Origin: Heterocephalus glaber
Taxonomy: Eukaryota; Chordata; Mammalia; Rodentia; Bathyergidae
NCBI RefSeq assembly: GCF_000247695.1
Contig: NW_004624795.1
Span: 7,741,952 to 7,805,951 of the forward strand
Direction: 5' to 3'
Length of the DNA stretch: 64,000 bases
The notes beneath the pieces were generated by a model. The model was not told where the DNA came from and made no database searches. It saw only the letters and a program-made list of their open reading frames with translations. Within the stretch, counting starts at the first letter, position 1. The number at the start of each line of letters is the position of its first letter. The position numbers were made by a program, and so were the translations under genes. Positions 37,325-50,188 of the stretch are shown here, piece by piece.

Positions 37325-37890
37325 GAAGTGTATTCTATGTGGCAAGCACTGTGCTACATTTTAAAATTTCAATCTCTTTTCACCTCACAGGTAGATGCTG
37401 TTAACTCCAGATTGAAGATGAGGGAAGTGAGTCTTTGTTGAAATATTAAGTAACTCCCTATGGTCATATGACTATCAGCAGAGTTGAGTTTAAATAATAA
37501 GACAATGTACAAAGTGTTCAATAAATGCTTTTATGTAGCAGTCAGTGATGACCCCTAGACTTTTTCCCAGAATCTTAATAGAGGATGACAACGTCATCAT
37601 TGTATAAATGTAATTTGAATTATTCTCTTACAATACTTTATTTTAAGCTTGCCCATCTCATAAGTCATTTGCCACTTTTGTGTTCACTCCACAGTTTTGA
37701 AAGTTCTTCTTGCATTTTAAATCTTGTTGCCTCAGACTTTTCAAAATTTAGACAATCTTCTGTAAAAGTCTGTTAACATCACAAGTTAGAAAGGGACCCA
37801 GAAATTGCTTAGTCCAACAACCCTCTTTAATAAAAGAAAATTGGGAGTCAAAGCAGCGAAATGCCTTACTCCACGTCACAGAGCTAGTAG
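37325..37890 (-). mobile_element. MIR-type fragments, antisense (two)
   Basis: 37325-37500: TGTATTCTATGTGGCAAGCACTGTGCTACA, CACCTCACAGGTAGATGCTG, AAATATTAAGTAACTCCCTATGGTCATATG. 37785-37890: CCAGAAATTGCTTAGTCCAACAACCCTC, AAAGCAGCGAAATGCCTTACTCCACGTCACAGAGCTAGTAGC. Ancient and diverged. Confidence 0.6.
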
Positions 37891-38384
37891 CAGCAAACTA
37901 ACACTACATTTAATATATCTTAACCTCTTTCCTAACATTTTTTCAGCAAACCAACTTATAAAACATAAAATATTCTCCAGAAATAATACTTAAGATTTCT
38001 AGACCCAGAAAAGATATTTGCTTTCTTCTTAACCAGCTTCCTGTCTCTGATCTAACTTGTAAAGCAAAATAACACCTTGAATCCAAAGACATTTTTTGTT
38101 TAATAGTTCCATGGTGGACCATTGTTGAAATGATCTTTGAAAATTTAGTCAGTATTCTACTTTCATTCTTACTTGTTAAAGGTATCCAAGCATATTTCTG
38201 GAAATTTATAAGTAGGTTAAATATTATTTATGGATATCACTTGGAAAAATCATAGCAAACTTCATCCTATATGACCCAGTAATTATAGTATTAGGATTAT
38301 ATTAAAGAAAAAAATCACAAAAATAATTACCAGTGGAGATAAAATTAGATACCAAAAATGGCATGCACTAGAGACAATGTAGAT

Positions 38385-39300
38385 AAGTGAATAGATATTG
38401 TACAGAAGAAGTGCAAAATGGCCAATAAATACATGAAGAAATGCTCAGCCCTATTGCCCAGTAGAGAAATGCAATTGAAAACAAAGCTGAAATCTATCTT
38501 ACACCAGAAAAAATGGCCACCAATCAAGACTCAAGCTGTGTCATGTACTTGCACCTACTCCCTAAGACGAATGTAAACTTCAGGCACTGCAAACAACTAC
38601 TAATAAAATATGATTCAATTTTAAAAGAAATCAAAGAATAACAAATGTTGGCAAGTTTGTCAGGGGAAAAAGGAGCCCTTCTGCACTGTTGGTGAGAATG
38701 TAAACTAGTACAACCATTTTGGAAATCAGTATGGAGATTCCGCAAAACCCGGAACTTGAAGTTCCATTTGACCCAGCTATTTTCCTATATACCTTCCTGA
38801 AAGAGTTGAAGTCATCATATTACAGTGGCACATGCATACTCATGCTTATAGCAGCACCATTCATAATAGCTAAATCTTGGAAATGACCTATGTGTGCATC
38901 AACAGATGAATGGGTAAAGAAAATATCGTATTTACACACAATGGAGTAGCACTCTGCCATAAAGATAAATGAGTCATTTGTAGATAAATGGATGCACTTG
39001 GAGACCATAATGTTAACTGAAATAAATCAGACACACAAGCTTAAATGTCACATGGTTTTTCTCATATAAGAAACCTAAAGTATAAATAAAGAGCAAAATA
39101 AAAGGTAGATAATAGAAAGTAGGGAGATGGTTATTTCTCAAAGGGGAAAGAGGTAGAAAGATGGAAGGTGGGAAAAGGAAAGGAGGAAGAGGGAATGAAA
39201 AGAGGAATTAAGATGGATTATGTCCATGTACCAACTCCACACAAGGAATGCAAACATCGTGTACTGCAAACATGAACCAATAAAAATGCTCCTTTAGATG
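38385..39300 (+). mobile_element. L1 LINE, ORF2 end, 3' UTR and A-rich tail
   Basis: ACATGAAGAAATGCTCAGCC, AGAGAAATGCAATTGAAAACAAAGCTG, CACTGTTGGTGAGAATGTAAACTAGTACAACCATTTTGG, TTGACCCAGCTATTTTCC, CATCAACAGATGAATGGGTAAAG, CACAATGGAGTAGCACTCTGCCATAAAGA, then the L1 3' UTR with GGAAAAGGAAAGGAGGAAGAGG and a tail. A foreign segment of about 120 bases (about 38527-38640, CAAGACTCAAGCTGTGTCATG...) interrupts the ORF2 homology. Confidence 0.88.
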
Positions 39301-39634
39301 AATAGACTGTTATGGAAATATAATAAAAAAATAATGGAAAGCAAAGTGACCCTTTGTGCCTGGACCCAAGGCTGTTCTACAATTCCCAGCTCCTTAGCAA
39401 TATGATGTGAACCAGGCTGACCGGAAGTGATGTACACAGCTTCCCTCCTTTCCTTGTCAAAACTTCTTGCGTGATTCTCGCCCACATTTCATTTTTTTCT
39501 ATACTTATTGATGTTGAGCCTAGGACACCTGTGGAAACTACGTCTGGAAGGTAGCATAGCCTCCAGCAGCCTTGAGATTCCCCAGTCATTACAAAAGACA
39601 GGCATTTTTCCTCCTTTTTTCCCCCACTAAGCCC

Positions 39635-39636
<2 letters not shown>

Positions 39637-39688
<52 letters not shown>
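39637..39688 (+). repeat. (CA)n microsatellite
   Basis: About 26 uninterrupted AC units. Confidence 0.98.
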
Positions 39689-39689
<1 letters not shown>

Positions 39690-39692
<3 letters not shown>

Positions 39693-42405
39693 ATGCAAAT
39701 GGAACAATTAATGTGAGCAAGAGTTAAGCTTCTAGTCTGTAATGTAACTGAGATTTTGAAATTTATCTGTTATAGAATCCAAGATTTCCTGAACCACAAC
39801 TAAAAAACAACCTGGGGAAATACTTAAGATGCAATGTAAAGATGAAGTACCAAATATTTAAGGTTGAAAAAGTTATAATTTTAAACTTTCATAAATCAAG
39901 ATGAGGTCTCTGGGGAATTGAGGTATTTTAATTTTTTTTGACACACTTGTATCATACTTGGCATTAAAATACATCCAGTGATTCCCCCCATCACTCATGT
40001 TTGTGACACTAAAACAGTTTCATGTATATAATCTTATCTTGTAAGAAGCACCTATCAAGGAAGAGCAGCTCATTTGCATCCATGATTAGCTTATATAGCC
40101 AATGCAGGAATGCTCCTTCATTAATTTGCTCAACACACCTTTAGAGGTGGCACAATACAAAAGTACTTCGCTCAGTCAACCTCTAATTCCAGCAGTTCTA
40201 AGCTCAGGAGAAAAACTGAAAAATTAAAAGGCCAGACCAATTTGTACGTTTAAGGTTGCACGCAGCTCTTATTTTGCCACTACAATATACTGTACTGCAC
40301 TGAAACAAACTAAATGATCTCACAGAACTGCTCTACTTGTTGCAGATATTAAAAATAATGATTTTACATTTTACTGTGCAGGGGTTTGAGTCACTGCAAG
40401 TTAGAGCTAGTGTCATTATGGTCTACTATGAGATGTGCATGGCAAGTGACATATTCCCATTCACACCCAGGCCATACAATATAAATGCAAAGCCCACAGA
40501 TGTTTCACTTTCTATCAGCGTAATCCCAAAAGTTATACTCATCTAATCAGGAGTTAACAATAGGAGCATTTTCCATAACCTCCTCTCTTCTCCTCCCTGT
40601 AATTAAAATGACAAGCAAACAACAAAACTTCCCACTGACCATTTCCTCACAGTTGCTAAGATCAACTAGGTGTTTACAGACAGAGTTTGCACCCAAGGTC
40701 AGCAAATCTGCTTTGCTATTTTGCTTCCGAGGCCCTTGGCTTTTCTCTCTCAAAAGAACTAGCCAGGCACACCAATATTCTGATGCAAAAAGCCAGAGAG
40801 GTAATGTGTTTGATACAAGACTGAAAAAAACCCTAGGGACCAGAGTCATTTCCTGCATCGCTCTGCCTCAGACTAAAGGGTGGGGTAGACTATTCCCCTG
40901 AAACACTCTGGCTCAGTATTAACTGAAGGCAGGGAGCTCTCTACACTGTTGGTTTCTCCCAAGCTGGACATCTCCACATCCTAAGGCACCTCCTCCAATA
41001 GGAACAGGGGTGATGTGGAGAAGGGAACAACAATGAATCCATTGCCACAGAACATCAAGGAGATGAAACACATTCTAAACTAGAAGTGTCTTAAATAAGG
41101 ATGGTTTGTAAAACAGACATAGGAACTGAGTCTGAGATAGAAACAGAAAACTATTAAGTAAGTTACTCCGTTGGATGGTTCCCTTTCTCTCTGACTCTGC
41201 ACATTCAAACACCTACAGGCAGCGAAAGCAGGAGAAGAGCTGACAGTGCTGCCTGCATCATCTCTCCCCCCTGATAGTCTAGTTCTTGAATGAATGAATG
41301 AACAAACACATTAAACAGTCTAGAAAAAAAACCTGCTACAGATATATTACTAGATCTGCTCATTTCAAGAGTCTGATGAGGTATTTATGACCATCCCAGC
41401 CTCTCAGAAGAGGAAAGGGTTATGTTCATGCACTCAGTGCCACCATAGAATTGTTTGCCTGGAGGGTGAAAGGTAGCTGTGTGCAGAACAGGAAGAGAGA
41501 AGAACAGAAGGGAAATATTTTGACTCATATCCTTCAGTAAATGTGTTTATTCCTACTCTGGCGTTGCTGCCAATTGCAAGACTTGGCTCTGGAAATTTCA
41601 CCTGAAAGTCACTGCCAGCCTCTTTAGCCACCAGGCATGAAGTATTGGACAAAGTTAAAGTTTAATTTTGTACTTGCCATGACAAAAGTGTCACCTCTTC
41701 CAGATCAGAAGGTAAAGGCATTTGTAGGCTGTCTTCTTTATAACCACTGATATCTTTCCGCTGCCCTCTTGATTTTGACTTTAGTGCAAATGTAATCAAA
41801 CCCCAATACTGGCTATCCCATTACTACCCCAATCTTGCTAATACAAAGTAATTATGGCTTTGCTATAAAGGCAGTCCTACGTAGACCCTCCCTCATCACC
41901 TAGGGACCTGCTCTGCTCTATCCCAGTCCCTGCATGCCAGAAATCCCTTAAAGTTTTGTTTAAGGTTACTTGGGATGAAAATTGCAGAAAATTACAGGAA
42001 GGATTTTTGGTAATTACCAAAAAAGAATAAGACGCTAATTTACACATTGCAAAATCCAGGGTCAGTCGATAGATTCTTGACTCTTTTTTTCCAGGGTGTA
42101 AATATCTAACAATAAAGTAAGTGAAGAGATAAACTCTGTAATCTATATCTGAGATACCTCAAAACTTATGAGAAGCCACCTGGAACCAAAGACAACACTG
42201 GAAAATGACTTTTCAATCTTAGCCAAATGGAGCATGGCTGGATCAGGGCCAAGCACTTCACTCTGATGGGTTTGTTCCTGATGAAGAGAAGGCTACAAAC
42301 TCCATGCCCTCTTGAGCTTTCAAAGGAGGCCTTTCCTGTGGAGGTGCAAGGGAGGTTTATTTTTTTTATCTGACATTATTCTACATAAGGCGTAACTGTT
42401 ACTGA
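39690..42405. other. No supported gene
   Basis: AT-rich intronic sequence. Minus-strand frame 40858-40547 (103 codons) and its + strand mirror at 40608-40901 have no recognisable domain. A short (TGAA)n lies at about 41289-41304. Confidence 0.5.
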
Positions 42406-42409
42406 ACTC

Positions 42410-42905
42410 ATCTCCTAAACACTATTTCATCTCCACTTCATCCATCACTCCACTCTCTACTTGTTGCCGTGTTTCCCTCTTGATGGTATCCTGAATTCAT
42501 TACCATGTCCTCTCTAATCTCCCCGCCTTTGCAGATGCTGTTTCCTAGGGTCATCACTTCCCATTACACTCCTCCTAGTTAACCAGTCAAAATCTTAAAG
42601 CCAACACTTTAGCCTCCTTCAAGACACAACCCAAGCATCTTGCCATTAACATTACTTATTCTCCTTCTGCTGCCCTTCCCATCTCCATCAGTAATCATAC
42701 ATCCTTCTTTGTTCCCTCAAACACTTTTCATACCAAGTCACTGCAATACTTTCCACATTCTGTTGCAACTACTAATATTTTCAAAAATAGTCTCTTAGTA
42801 GATGATGAGTCTTTAGAGGGAATGTCAGTCTTACTCATTTTTGTTGGTGCCTTAGTGACTGACAAGCTTAGGGTACCCTCAGTAAATGTTAAATGATTGG
42901 ATGGC
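42410..42905 (+). mobile_element. L2 LINE, 3' end
   Basis: TTCAAGACACAACCCAAGCATC, CAAGTCACTGCAATACTTTCC, TAGATGATGAGTCTTTAGAGGGAATGTCAGTCTTACTCATTTTTGTTGGTGCCTTAG, CTCAGTAAATGTTAAATGATTGGATGG. The last words match the usual end of L2. Confidence 0.65.
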
Positions 42906-43589
42906 CAAAGGAAACTATTTCTTTTGAGGTCTCTACACTCTCTAGTAACTGGACCATTAGGAGGATGCAATGCGTATACAATGTAGTGGAACATGACCAT
43001 ATTCTCCCAAATGACCATGGAGTCTGCTGGAAATAAGAGTCACACAAAACGTAATAAGGTAAAACTGCTGCAAAGGTGGGACAGTACTTCAGGCATCTGG
43101 TTCAAGTCACACAGTGCATCCACTGCTTGGCCCACGATTCATCTCTGAGACCCGGATGCGTGTACAGACATTCATTTCTTTTAGCTTTCATCTAATGCTA
43201 AAGGCATTATTACTACTATAGAGCTACAAAATGGAAGACATTTGCTTAACATGAAAATATCAAATCTCAAAGATCAGGGTAAATGAGGGACCCTATAGAT
43301 AAGAAATGGCCTTTTAACCCCCGTAACTCAAGATGTTGCATAATGGCCTAATTGATCTATTTAGGCCAGGACTGTTTCAAGGGGTTTGTGACAAAGGATA
43401 CATGTAGGCAAGTTAAGAAGACAAAGAGGTGCACTTTTAAGTTATTGCTCATTGTAATTAAATTATAAATGTTTCTTACGAAAGTTGCAAACAAACTTGG
43501 TTATACATACCACTTTCCTTACCTCCCTCTTAGCTCATAATTACAAATAGCTAAGGTCTAACCTGCTCAGTACGGCTTGAAAGCACCAT

Positions 43590-43990
43590 TATATCGGCCT
43601 TATCTTGTTTTTGTGACCTTATCTCCAATTTCATCATATAAACCTGTGCTCCATATTTCTGATATTTTGCTTGTTTTATCTTTTCTTGCCTATGGACAGT
43701 CTATTCCTGCCTTACAGTATTTTCCCCGACTCTGTTCTTCTGAAATTCGATATATCTCTAAAGCCCAGTTCATACATTTTCCTCTGTATGGATTCTCTCT
43801 TTCCCACTTGCAGCCACCAAGAATGGAGCTAACTGCTCCTCTTTTCTACTCACAGGATACCTCATTGTACAACTCTCTGTCACCTCACATGAGCTATTGT
43901 ATAAATACTAAGAGCCAGGTGTTGTTCATTTTTGTGATTCTGGTACCTGCAGTGAAGTTATCCGTCAATACTTTAATGACTGAATAATTA
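43590..43990 (+). mobile_element. L2 LINE fragment
   Basis: GGACAGTCTATTCCTGCCTTACAG, CTAAAGCCCAGTTCATACATTTTCC, ATTTTTGTGATTCTGGTACCTGCAGTGAAGTTATCCGTCAATACTTTAATGACTGAA. The 136-codon frame here is a by-product of the pyrimidine-rich L2 sequence. Confidence 0.5.
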
Positions 43991-44114
43991 ATTAAGATTT
44001 ATAAGAACTCGCCCAAGTATCAAGAACAATTAGTATTACTGGTGTTGATATGACGATGGTGGTGGTGGTGATGATGATGAAACTGATTATGTTATGACAG
44101 TAGCTTTAACTGAC

Positions 44115-44280
44115 TGCATGACTACTATATGCCAGGCACTATGGCAGCTCTTATGTGTATTTTCTGCAGTCTTCATTTTATAGCTGAGGAAGCAGAGGGT
44201 CATAGAACTTAACTTATTTCAACACTACACAGTAAATGACAATGTTATAATTCACATGTAGGCTTGTCTTGATTCTAAAG
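44115..44280 (-). mobile_element. MIR SINE, antisense
   Basis: TGACTACTATATGCCAGGCACTATGGCAGC, TCATTTTATAGCTGAGGAAGCAGAGGGTCATAGAACTTAACTTATTTCAACACTACACAG. A GGTGGTGGTGATGATGATG run precedes it (44047-44078), and (AT)n at about 44300-44315 follows. Confidence 0.75.
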
Positions 44281-44447
44281 CCTATGCTTACTCTCGTAAT
44301 ATATATATATATATGACCAGTGGTTATTGCATTTTAGACACCATGCTCTGCATTTTACAGATAGTGTTCCACTATCTTTGTAATTATCCTGTATGAACCA
44401 TGATCTCCATATTACTGATAGAAAGCTGAGACTTACCAAAAAAGCTT

Positions 44448-44482
44448 AACCAACCAACCAACCAAACAAACAAACAAACACC
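44448..44482 (+). repeat. (CCAA)n/(CAAA)n tetranucleotide run
   Basis: CCAACCAACCAACC passes into four CAAA units. Confidence 0.9.
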
Positions 44483-44992
44483 CACCAATCTACCTGTAAC
44501 ATCAAATAGACTGCAAACTATGCAGTACTAGTACAGTAGTAGTTGGAGACATGCAAAACCAGTGTAAAGTTGAAAGCAATGTTAGAATTGAAAATGAGTT
44601 TTAACCAAGTTAAATTTGTAGAATCAATACAAAGACCCATAACTTAAAAAGAAAAATCACAAAGATAATAACTATAGTAGAACATTTCATATACTCTAAT
44701 TCAATAGCTCCCAACATTCTAGTATCTCCCAAACTGAAACTTTTATTTCAGTTGTAACTATCCTTGCTATACATCCACCCATTCCTATTCCTTCCCCATC
44801 TCTTTCATTGCAAACTCTAACATCAAGCTATTAACTCCCTTTTTTTTGGGCTAGATTGCTCCTTTCCACAGAATTTATGTCATGTATTAAACAATTATGC
44901 ATTGTCCTTATTGACTTCTATTGCAATATATTTTGGTACTGTAACTTTCATAATTATATCTTAATAATTAAACACTATTCATACTATTTTTT

Positions 44993-45082
44993 TTCTTTTT
45001 TTTTTTTTGGTACTGGGGATCGAACTCGGGTCCTTGCGTTTGCACAGCAGGCAGTGAAACCACTGAGCTAAATCCCCAGCCC
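44993..45082 (-). mobile_element. ID SINE, antisense, perfect target-site duplication
   Basis: T run, GGTACTGGGGATCGAACTCGGGTCCTTGCGTTTGCACAGCAGGCAGTGAAACCACTGAGCTAAATCCCCAGCCC. The flanking words CTATTCATACTATTTTTT at 44975-44992 and 45083-45100 are identical over 18 bases. Little decay in element or duplication points to one of the youngest insertions in the window. Confidence 0.97.
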
Positions 45083-45269
45083 CTATTCATACTATTTTTT
45101 ATCACTGTATTATGGATATGTCTCAAAGTATAGTTTGTTTTACACTATGTCTTAAGCATGGATCATTACACAATATAGTAAAGACAGACACTTTACTTTT
45201 AGAAAGCACAAAGAATGTTTGGCATCAGGCTCATGTTTCTCTCAACAATCCTTTAGAAACAAGCAAAGC

Positions 45270-45375
45270 AAATGTAATTTTAATTTTACAGATGAGGAAA
45301 CTGAAAATCTGACAGGTTAAAAGAATCAGCCAAAGTCACATAGGTGATTAGGGTAGGGCTGGATTGCAGAGTGAG
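45270..45375 (-). mobile_element. MIR SINE, antisense
   Basis: TTTTACAGATGAGGAAACTGAAAATCTGACAGGTTAAAAGAATCAGCCAAAGTCACATAGGTGATTAGGGTAGGGCTGGATT. Confidence 0.75.
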
Positions 45376-45646
45376 CCTTCAGATTTTCACCCTTTCTATA
45401 ATTCCTGCTACCATATGCACCTATGGTACCTAGATGTCTTTCTGACTTAAACCCCAGGCTCAAATAGGTTAATGAAGGTAATAAGTTAAGGTGGTAGGTA
45501 ACTGACTTCCTTTCCTGGAACAGCAATCAAAGTCTTCTCCTGGCCCAAAGGGAATGTTTCTCCACAATGACATTTTTTTTCCCTTGGGATTTTATATTAC
45601 TTAGGAAGACTTTCTTGACTCACTGGGTGGAGAGTTTCATCTAGGA

Positions 45647-45726
45647 CAGTGGTGGTGAACCTATGACACATGCGCCACTGTGGGCTGTTTGTATCATTGA
45701 AAGCTCTAAAAGGTTCACCATCACTG
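45647..45726. mobile_element. Complete 80-bp miniature hAT-type transposon
   Basis: The element starts CAGTGGTGGTGAACCT and ends AGGTTCACCATCACTG, a 16-bp terminal inverted repeat with one mismatch. It is flanked by ATCTAGGA (45639-45646) and ATGTAGGA (45727-45734), an 8-bp target-site duplication with one mismatch. Eight-base duplications and CAG-type ends are diagnostic of hAT elements; the end sequence resembles known mammalian miniature Charlie-type families. Non-autonomous, no coding capacity. Confidence 0.88.
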
Positions 45727-45739
45727 ATGTAGGATGATG

Positions 45740-48700
45740 GTTATCTGTCCAGGAGGGGCTGTAGGACATCACATTGAAAACTGGATTTAAAGAAATCATG
45801 TTGCTAATGAGATGACTGGATGAGTGGTCTGTTTGGGTGGGCTCAGTTTTGTTTAATGGGATGTTCTATTTCAAGCCATCTGGAATGCATATGCAGTTTG
45901 CCACTCTGGAAGACTCTAAAGTTGGGTCTATATTGGTTTTCAATCCACAAACAGAATGAAACAGATTCTGCTGATTCCCTGGGTGCTAAGAACTATGTGG
46001 TTACCTTCTGATTAAACTCTTCAAGGATTATCTCAATATCAGTTTCATAGGCATGAAACGGGTTACACTCACAATGGTGCAAAAAGCCTAATGCTACTGG
46101 TCTCATTTGTATGGAAAGGAAAATTAAGGGACATTTCAAAATATTAGTCAAGTCCTCCTTGAAAGTGAGATTCCCATTTGATGTTGTAAAATGTGGTCCC
46201 TTATGATCCTTTTCTTTTGGCTTTTCTTCTTTTTCTTTTTTTCCTCTGACATAGAACACAAAGCCCTCTTCTACCATAAATCGAATCTATGCAGCGTCAG
46301 AAAATAAATAAATAAATAATTGATACTGTTGTATTAGTGTAGTAGTATACTACAAAGTATAGTAATATTCCTGTTCTATGTGTAGAGAAACTAAAGTTAG
46401 ACCATTTCAATTTTCAGACTAGGGAATGTGCTAAATATTCCTTGATTACAGGGATTGCTGATCAAAAGATTCGAGGGGCACCAGAGTAAGAGTTGCATTT
46501 GATTGATTGCCAGAGTAATGTACAACTCAGATGCTACCTGAATTCTAGCTTCATACTGTAATTGCCTTAAATGTATATTTCCAAACTCTGTAAGACTTAC
46601 ATCCATTTAACTCAGTTTATGTTTTTAATTAGAAATGTCCAAATAAAAGATATTGAGTGGAAACATTTGAAAGAAATCTTGAACCAAAACATAAAGGATC
46701 TCTAGAAGAAACATCTGTGGGCTTTGGTTGTCTCATCTATGAAATTGCCCCACCAATTCTAAGAATAAAGCTAAAACATCTGCAGTGTATTTAAAATGTA
46801 TGAAAATATCATATAGTTTAAATCCTCATTGCCATGACTATTGTGAATCAACTAAAAAAGAAATGAAGTTATATAAGAAGGGAAATAGGGTGCATTGTAG
46901 GAATTAAATTAGGCAGCTGTCTTTTGACCAGGAAATTCTCTTCTCATGCTGCTGAGCATTCTCTTGCTGATCTGCTCTGCTTTTGTAGGAAGAGAATCAT
47001 GCTCTTGCTAGCACAGAGAAAAATTCTGGTGAGCTCCCCCTTCTACCCGCTCTTGGTCTCTTCAGAGATCCTAGCTGCCTGAGATTTTCAGTAAAATGAT
47101 ATCTGAGTTTAGTGCTGAGCCAGAACTCCCAGATAACACTCCCTCTTTAGCCTTGTGCTGTCATTAAGTGACCAAAATTGATACAATATCTTTGGTGGAA
47201 GACACACATGCTGCTTATTCAGCAGCTAAGCCTGACCACTCAGACCTCCAGTACCATTTGCCAACCAAATTACTAAGTCAGAGCCAACAAATATGCCAAG
47301 CCCAGGTAAGCTGTACTTTAAGCCATATATCCAACAGGCACAGACAGAAAAATCCTTGGGTATACTTTCAATCTGGGGGCTAGGATGAAAAGGGGTGTTG
47401 GAACCTTTCATTAACAAATCACTAAGCTCTAAAGCCCCAGAGTGTTCTTGGAAGCAAATGCTAACAAATGAAATTCAGTCAATATGTGTTCTATAGGCCA
47501 AAGCTACTACCAAAATTTTCCTTCTGCAAAATGTGTACACTGCAGATTTTTGGCTGGCTTTTTTCAGCCTGTATTCCTCAATAATGGAATCAACCTTACT
47601 AATGTATCAATCATCAATATCTGGTGACTCAGTGAAGGTTAGTGCTCACTTACTGAGCAGGGAGACTCCTTTTAAGATGGTGGGGAAGTGCTTTGTTTTT
47701 TATTTATATTCTTAAATTTATATTTTAGGAGATTCTATGATCACGGGGTTATAGTCCTTTTGGTAAAGCTCGGTCTGAGTAAATTAAAACTGCAAATCAT
47801 GGAAACATGGAAATGAAAGACACACTAAAGTCCCCGTGAGGCATAATCATTCACCCTTAGGGTCTTGTATTCCTGTACATCCTAAGGCTGTCAGAGGAGC
47901 AAAGACTGAAGTCCAAGTCCCCCAAACTGTGGTAACTGTGAGTTTTGATTATTTTACTAATCATAAGACTGACATATAGGAGTCTTATTGAGTAGCTCTA
48001 CTTGTAAGTTCACCTTGGCCATGAGAAAGAATGGCCTTTTGAAGTTAAGTTTATGGATGTGTAAATACAGAATGTTGCATCTTTGCCTACATATCTTCAT
48101 AAAGTGTAAATTAATGCAGATCTTAACTAGGCATTTGGAACGCTAACCTAGTTTTCTGTGTTCAGCTAATAGCTAGCAATTTTGCTCACACTTTTATCCT
48201 CTCATTACGCAGCAGTGATGATTATTTAGTAAATATATGTGAAAGGCCACACACTCCACAGCACTCTGCCTGTGTTGGAAATAATCCCCTCTTAATGTTT
48301 CTATTTGAATAATTTATTGGCTAATACAGCAAATCAAATACAGCTATGATAGGCATCCCACTGAGGCCTCTCTCAGAGGCTAAGAACAGACTCCTCCTCA
48401 GCTTCTTTCCTTATGGCACTACCTGACAAAATGCAGGGCAAAGGCTGGGGACAAAGAGGCAGCCAGGGGAATCCAGAACCTCTGTGAATGTTACCTCTTT
48501 GTAGATCTTAAAGGAATATAGAAGGTTTATTGGATGTGAAAATTATTCATGGTGCTGGAGGAAGGTAGAGAAAGGCTACTTTATAACTAGTGAAATACTG
48601 TGGAACAAGAGGAAGAGTTTGAAATAGATACGAAGAAGAGAAAGATGTAAAATGTGGCCTCGGGAGATGCTCCCGAGACCATTCCTGAATGTATGACTGA

Positions 48701-49940
48701 TGTGAACCCTTACAAGTCATCTGGGGGCTTTTATTCATAAATGTAGGATTGAGTAAAAGAGCTTCCGCTGGAGGAATTAGGGTGGCCCCAGGGCACTTTT
48801 TCTTGTCTTCCAGGTACACAACATAACTCACAGAGCCACATTTGTAGCAGGGTGGCCAAGCCCGAAATAGGGCCACGTCAGGTAACAGATTCCCATTCCT
48901 GCCTTAGTAGGACAGAGTTGAAACTAAATAGTGATATTTGGAAGGGGTCCAGGGTAAGGGCAGAGAGAGGGTTTTTACTATCCAGAATCAGGTCTGGCTC
49001 TATGGGGTGGGGACAGCTGTCCTTTCACCTCACTGATGTTCAGCTGTATCTGCTCAGAGGGGCAAGGTTCCTGCTCTCTTCTGGTGACTTCATGGAAGTT
49101 GTCTCAGTCCCTAATTCTGCACAGGGAATGCAGGCAGTGCAAACAGGCTTCACCATGGGTGCTTAAATGGCAGGTGTGGAGGGAAATGGAGTAGGTGCTG
49201 GCCAATGGGGGGAGCCAGGAACTGGGGAATGCTGCTGGTCCTGGGGCTTCTCCTCAAGCTCCCTCCCATTCCCAGTGTCCTGCACCAACAAAGACACTGC
49301 TCAGAAATCACAATTCCTCCCAACACACAAACATCCAGGCACAGGCGTGCACCAGCCTGCCCTCATCCACCTCCATGCCCTGGGTTCTCATTTGCTTCCC
49401 AAACACCAGGCTGGCACAAGGGGCGTGAGTGAGACCAGTGTCTGAACCTGCACATCCTTGCTACTGGGGATTAAGAATGATCAGGGTCTAAAGCAGTATT
49501 TGTGATACTGTGTTATTTCAGGTGGGTTTTTTTTTTTTTCTCTTTTATTTGGGGTGGAGAAGGGCGTGCCACCAGGTTTCAAATGTCACAACCCAAATGT
49601 CTGGGGGAAGGCAAAGAGGACTTTCACATCTTTCTGGTCCCTGCTGGATGGAGAAGAAGGGACACACTAGTCCGCATCTTCCCCGCAGCCTCTGGAAAGT
49701 GCACAGATGCCAGGTCACCGATACCAGGGCTGGGCTCTGCGTCCATTTTGCCAGCCAGGAATCACCGAGTTTGGGAACTTTGAAAGCCAGGGGATGGAGG
49801 TGGGGGTTGCCGAGTGCTCAGATTTCGGCGCCAGAGTTCTCAGCCAGGGAAGCAGTTGAAAACCAACACCCATCTGCCTCCTTTTTCTTGGTCCCCAACG
49901 CTTCTCCTTTCCAGGACTCCACACAGATCCTGCCCCCAGC
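45740..49940. other. No supported gene
   Basis: Intronic sequence, becoming more GC-rich above 48.8 kb as the CpG island approaches. An (AAAT)n run lies at about 46299-46320. Frames between 48547 and 49783 overlap in several phases with no recognisable domain. Confidence 0.5.
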
Positions 49941-49967
49941 ACAGACACAAGCGGGGGGGGGGGCGCG

Positions 49968-49970
<3 letters not shown>

Positions 49971-50020
<50 letters not shown>
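49971..50020 (+). repeat. (CA)n microsatellite with CG-rich head
   Basis: GGGCGCGCTCG leads into about 25 CA units. It sits in CA10 intron 1 about 170 bases below the splice donor. Confidence 0.98.
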
Positions 50021-50022
<2 letters not shown>

Positions 50023-50186
50023 TGGGGCTCAAAAGGCTTCTGATTCTGAAAACAGCAAACCCGCAGGACCCAGAGGGTCTGTGCCACCCCGTCCTTCCCC
50101 GACCCACGTCTTCACACCAGAAACCCCCAGACATGCCAAACATCACAGCGAAATCCGAACCCGCGCATGCCTCCAGCTCGTCCCGT

Positions 50187-50188
50187 AC
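50187..50188 (-). other. CA10: CA10 exon 1 splice donor
   Basis: The minus strand reads CAG|GTACGG; the GT is at 50188-50187. The exon leaves codon phase 1 (one base, G, carried over), which fits the alanine codon expected at residue 21. Confidence 0.9.
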
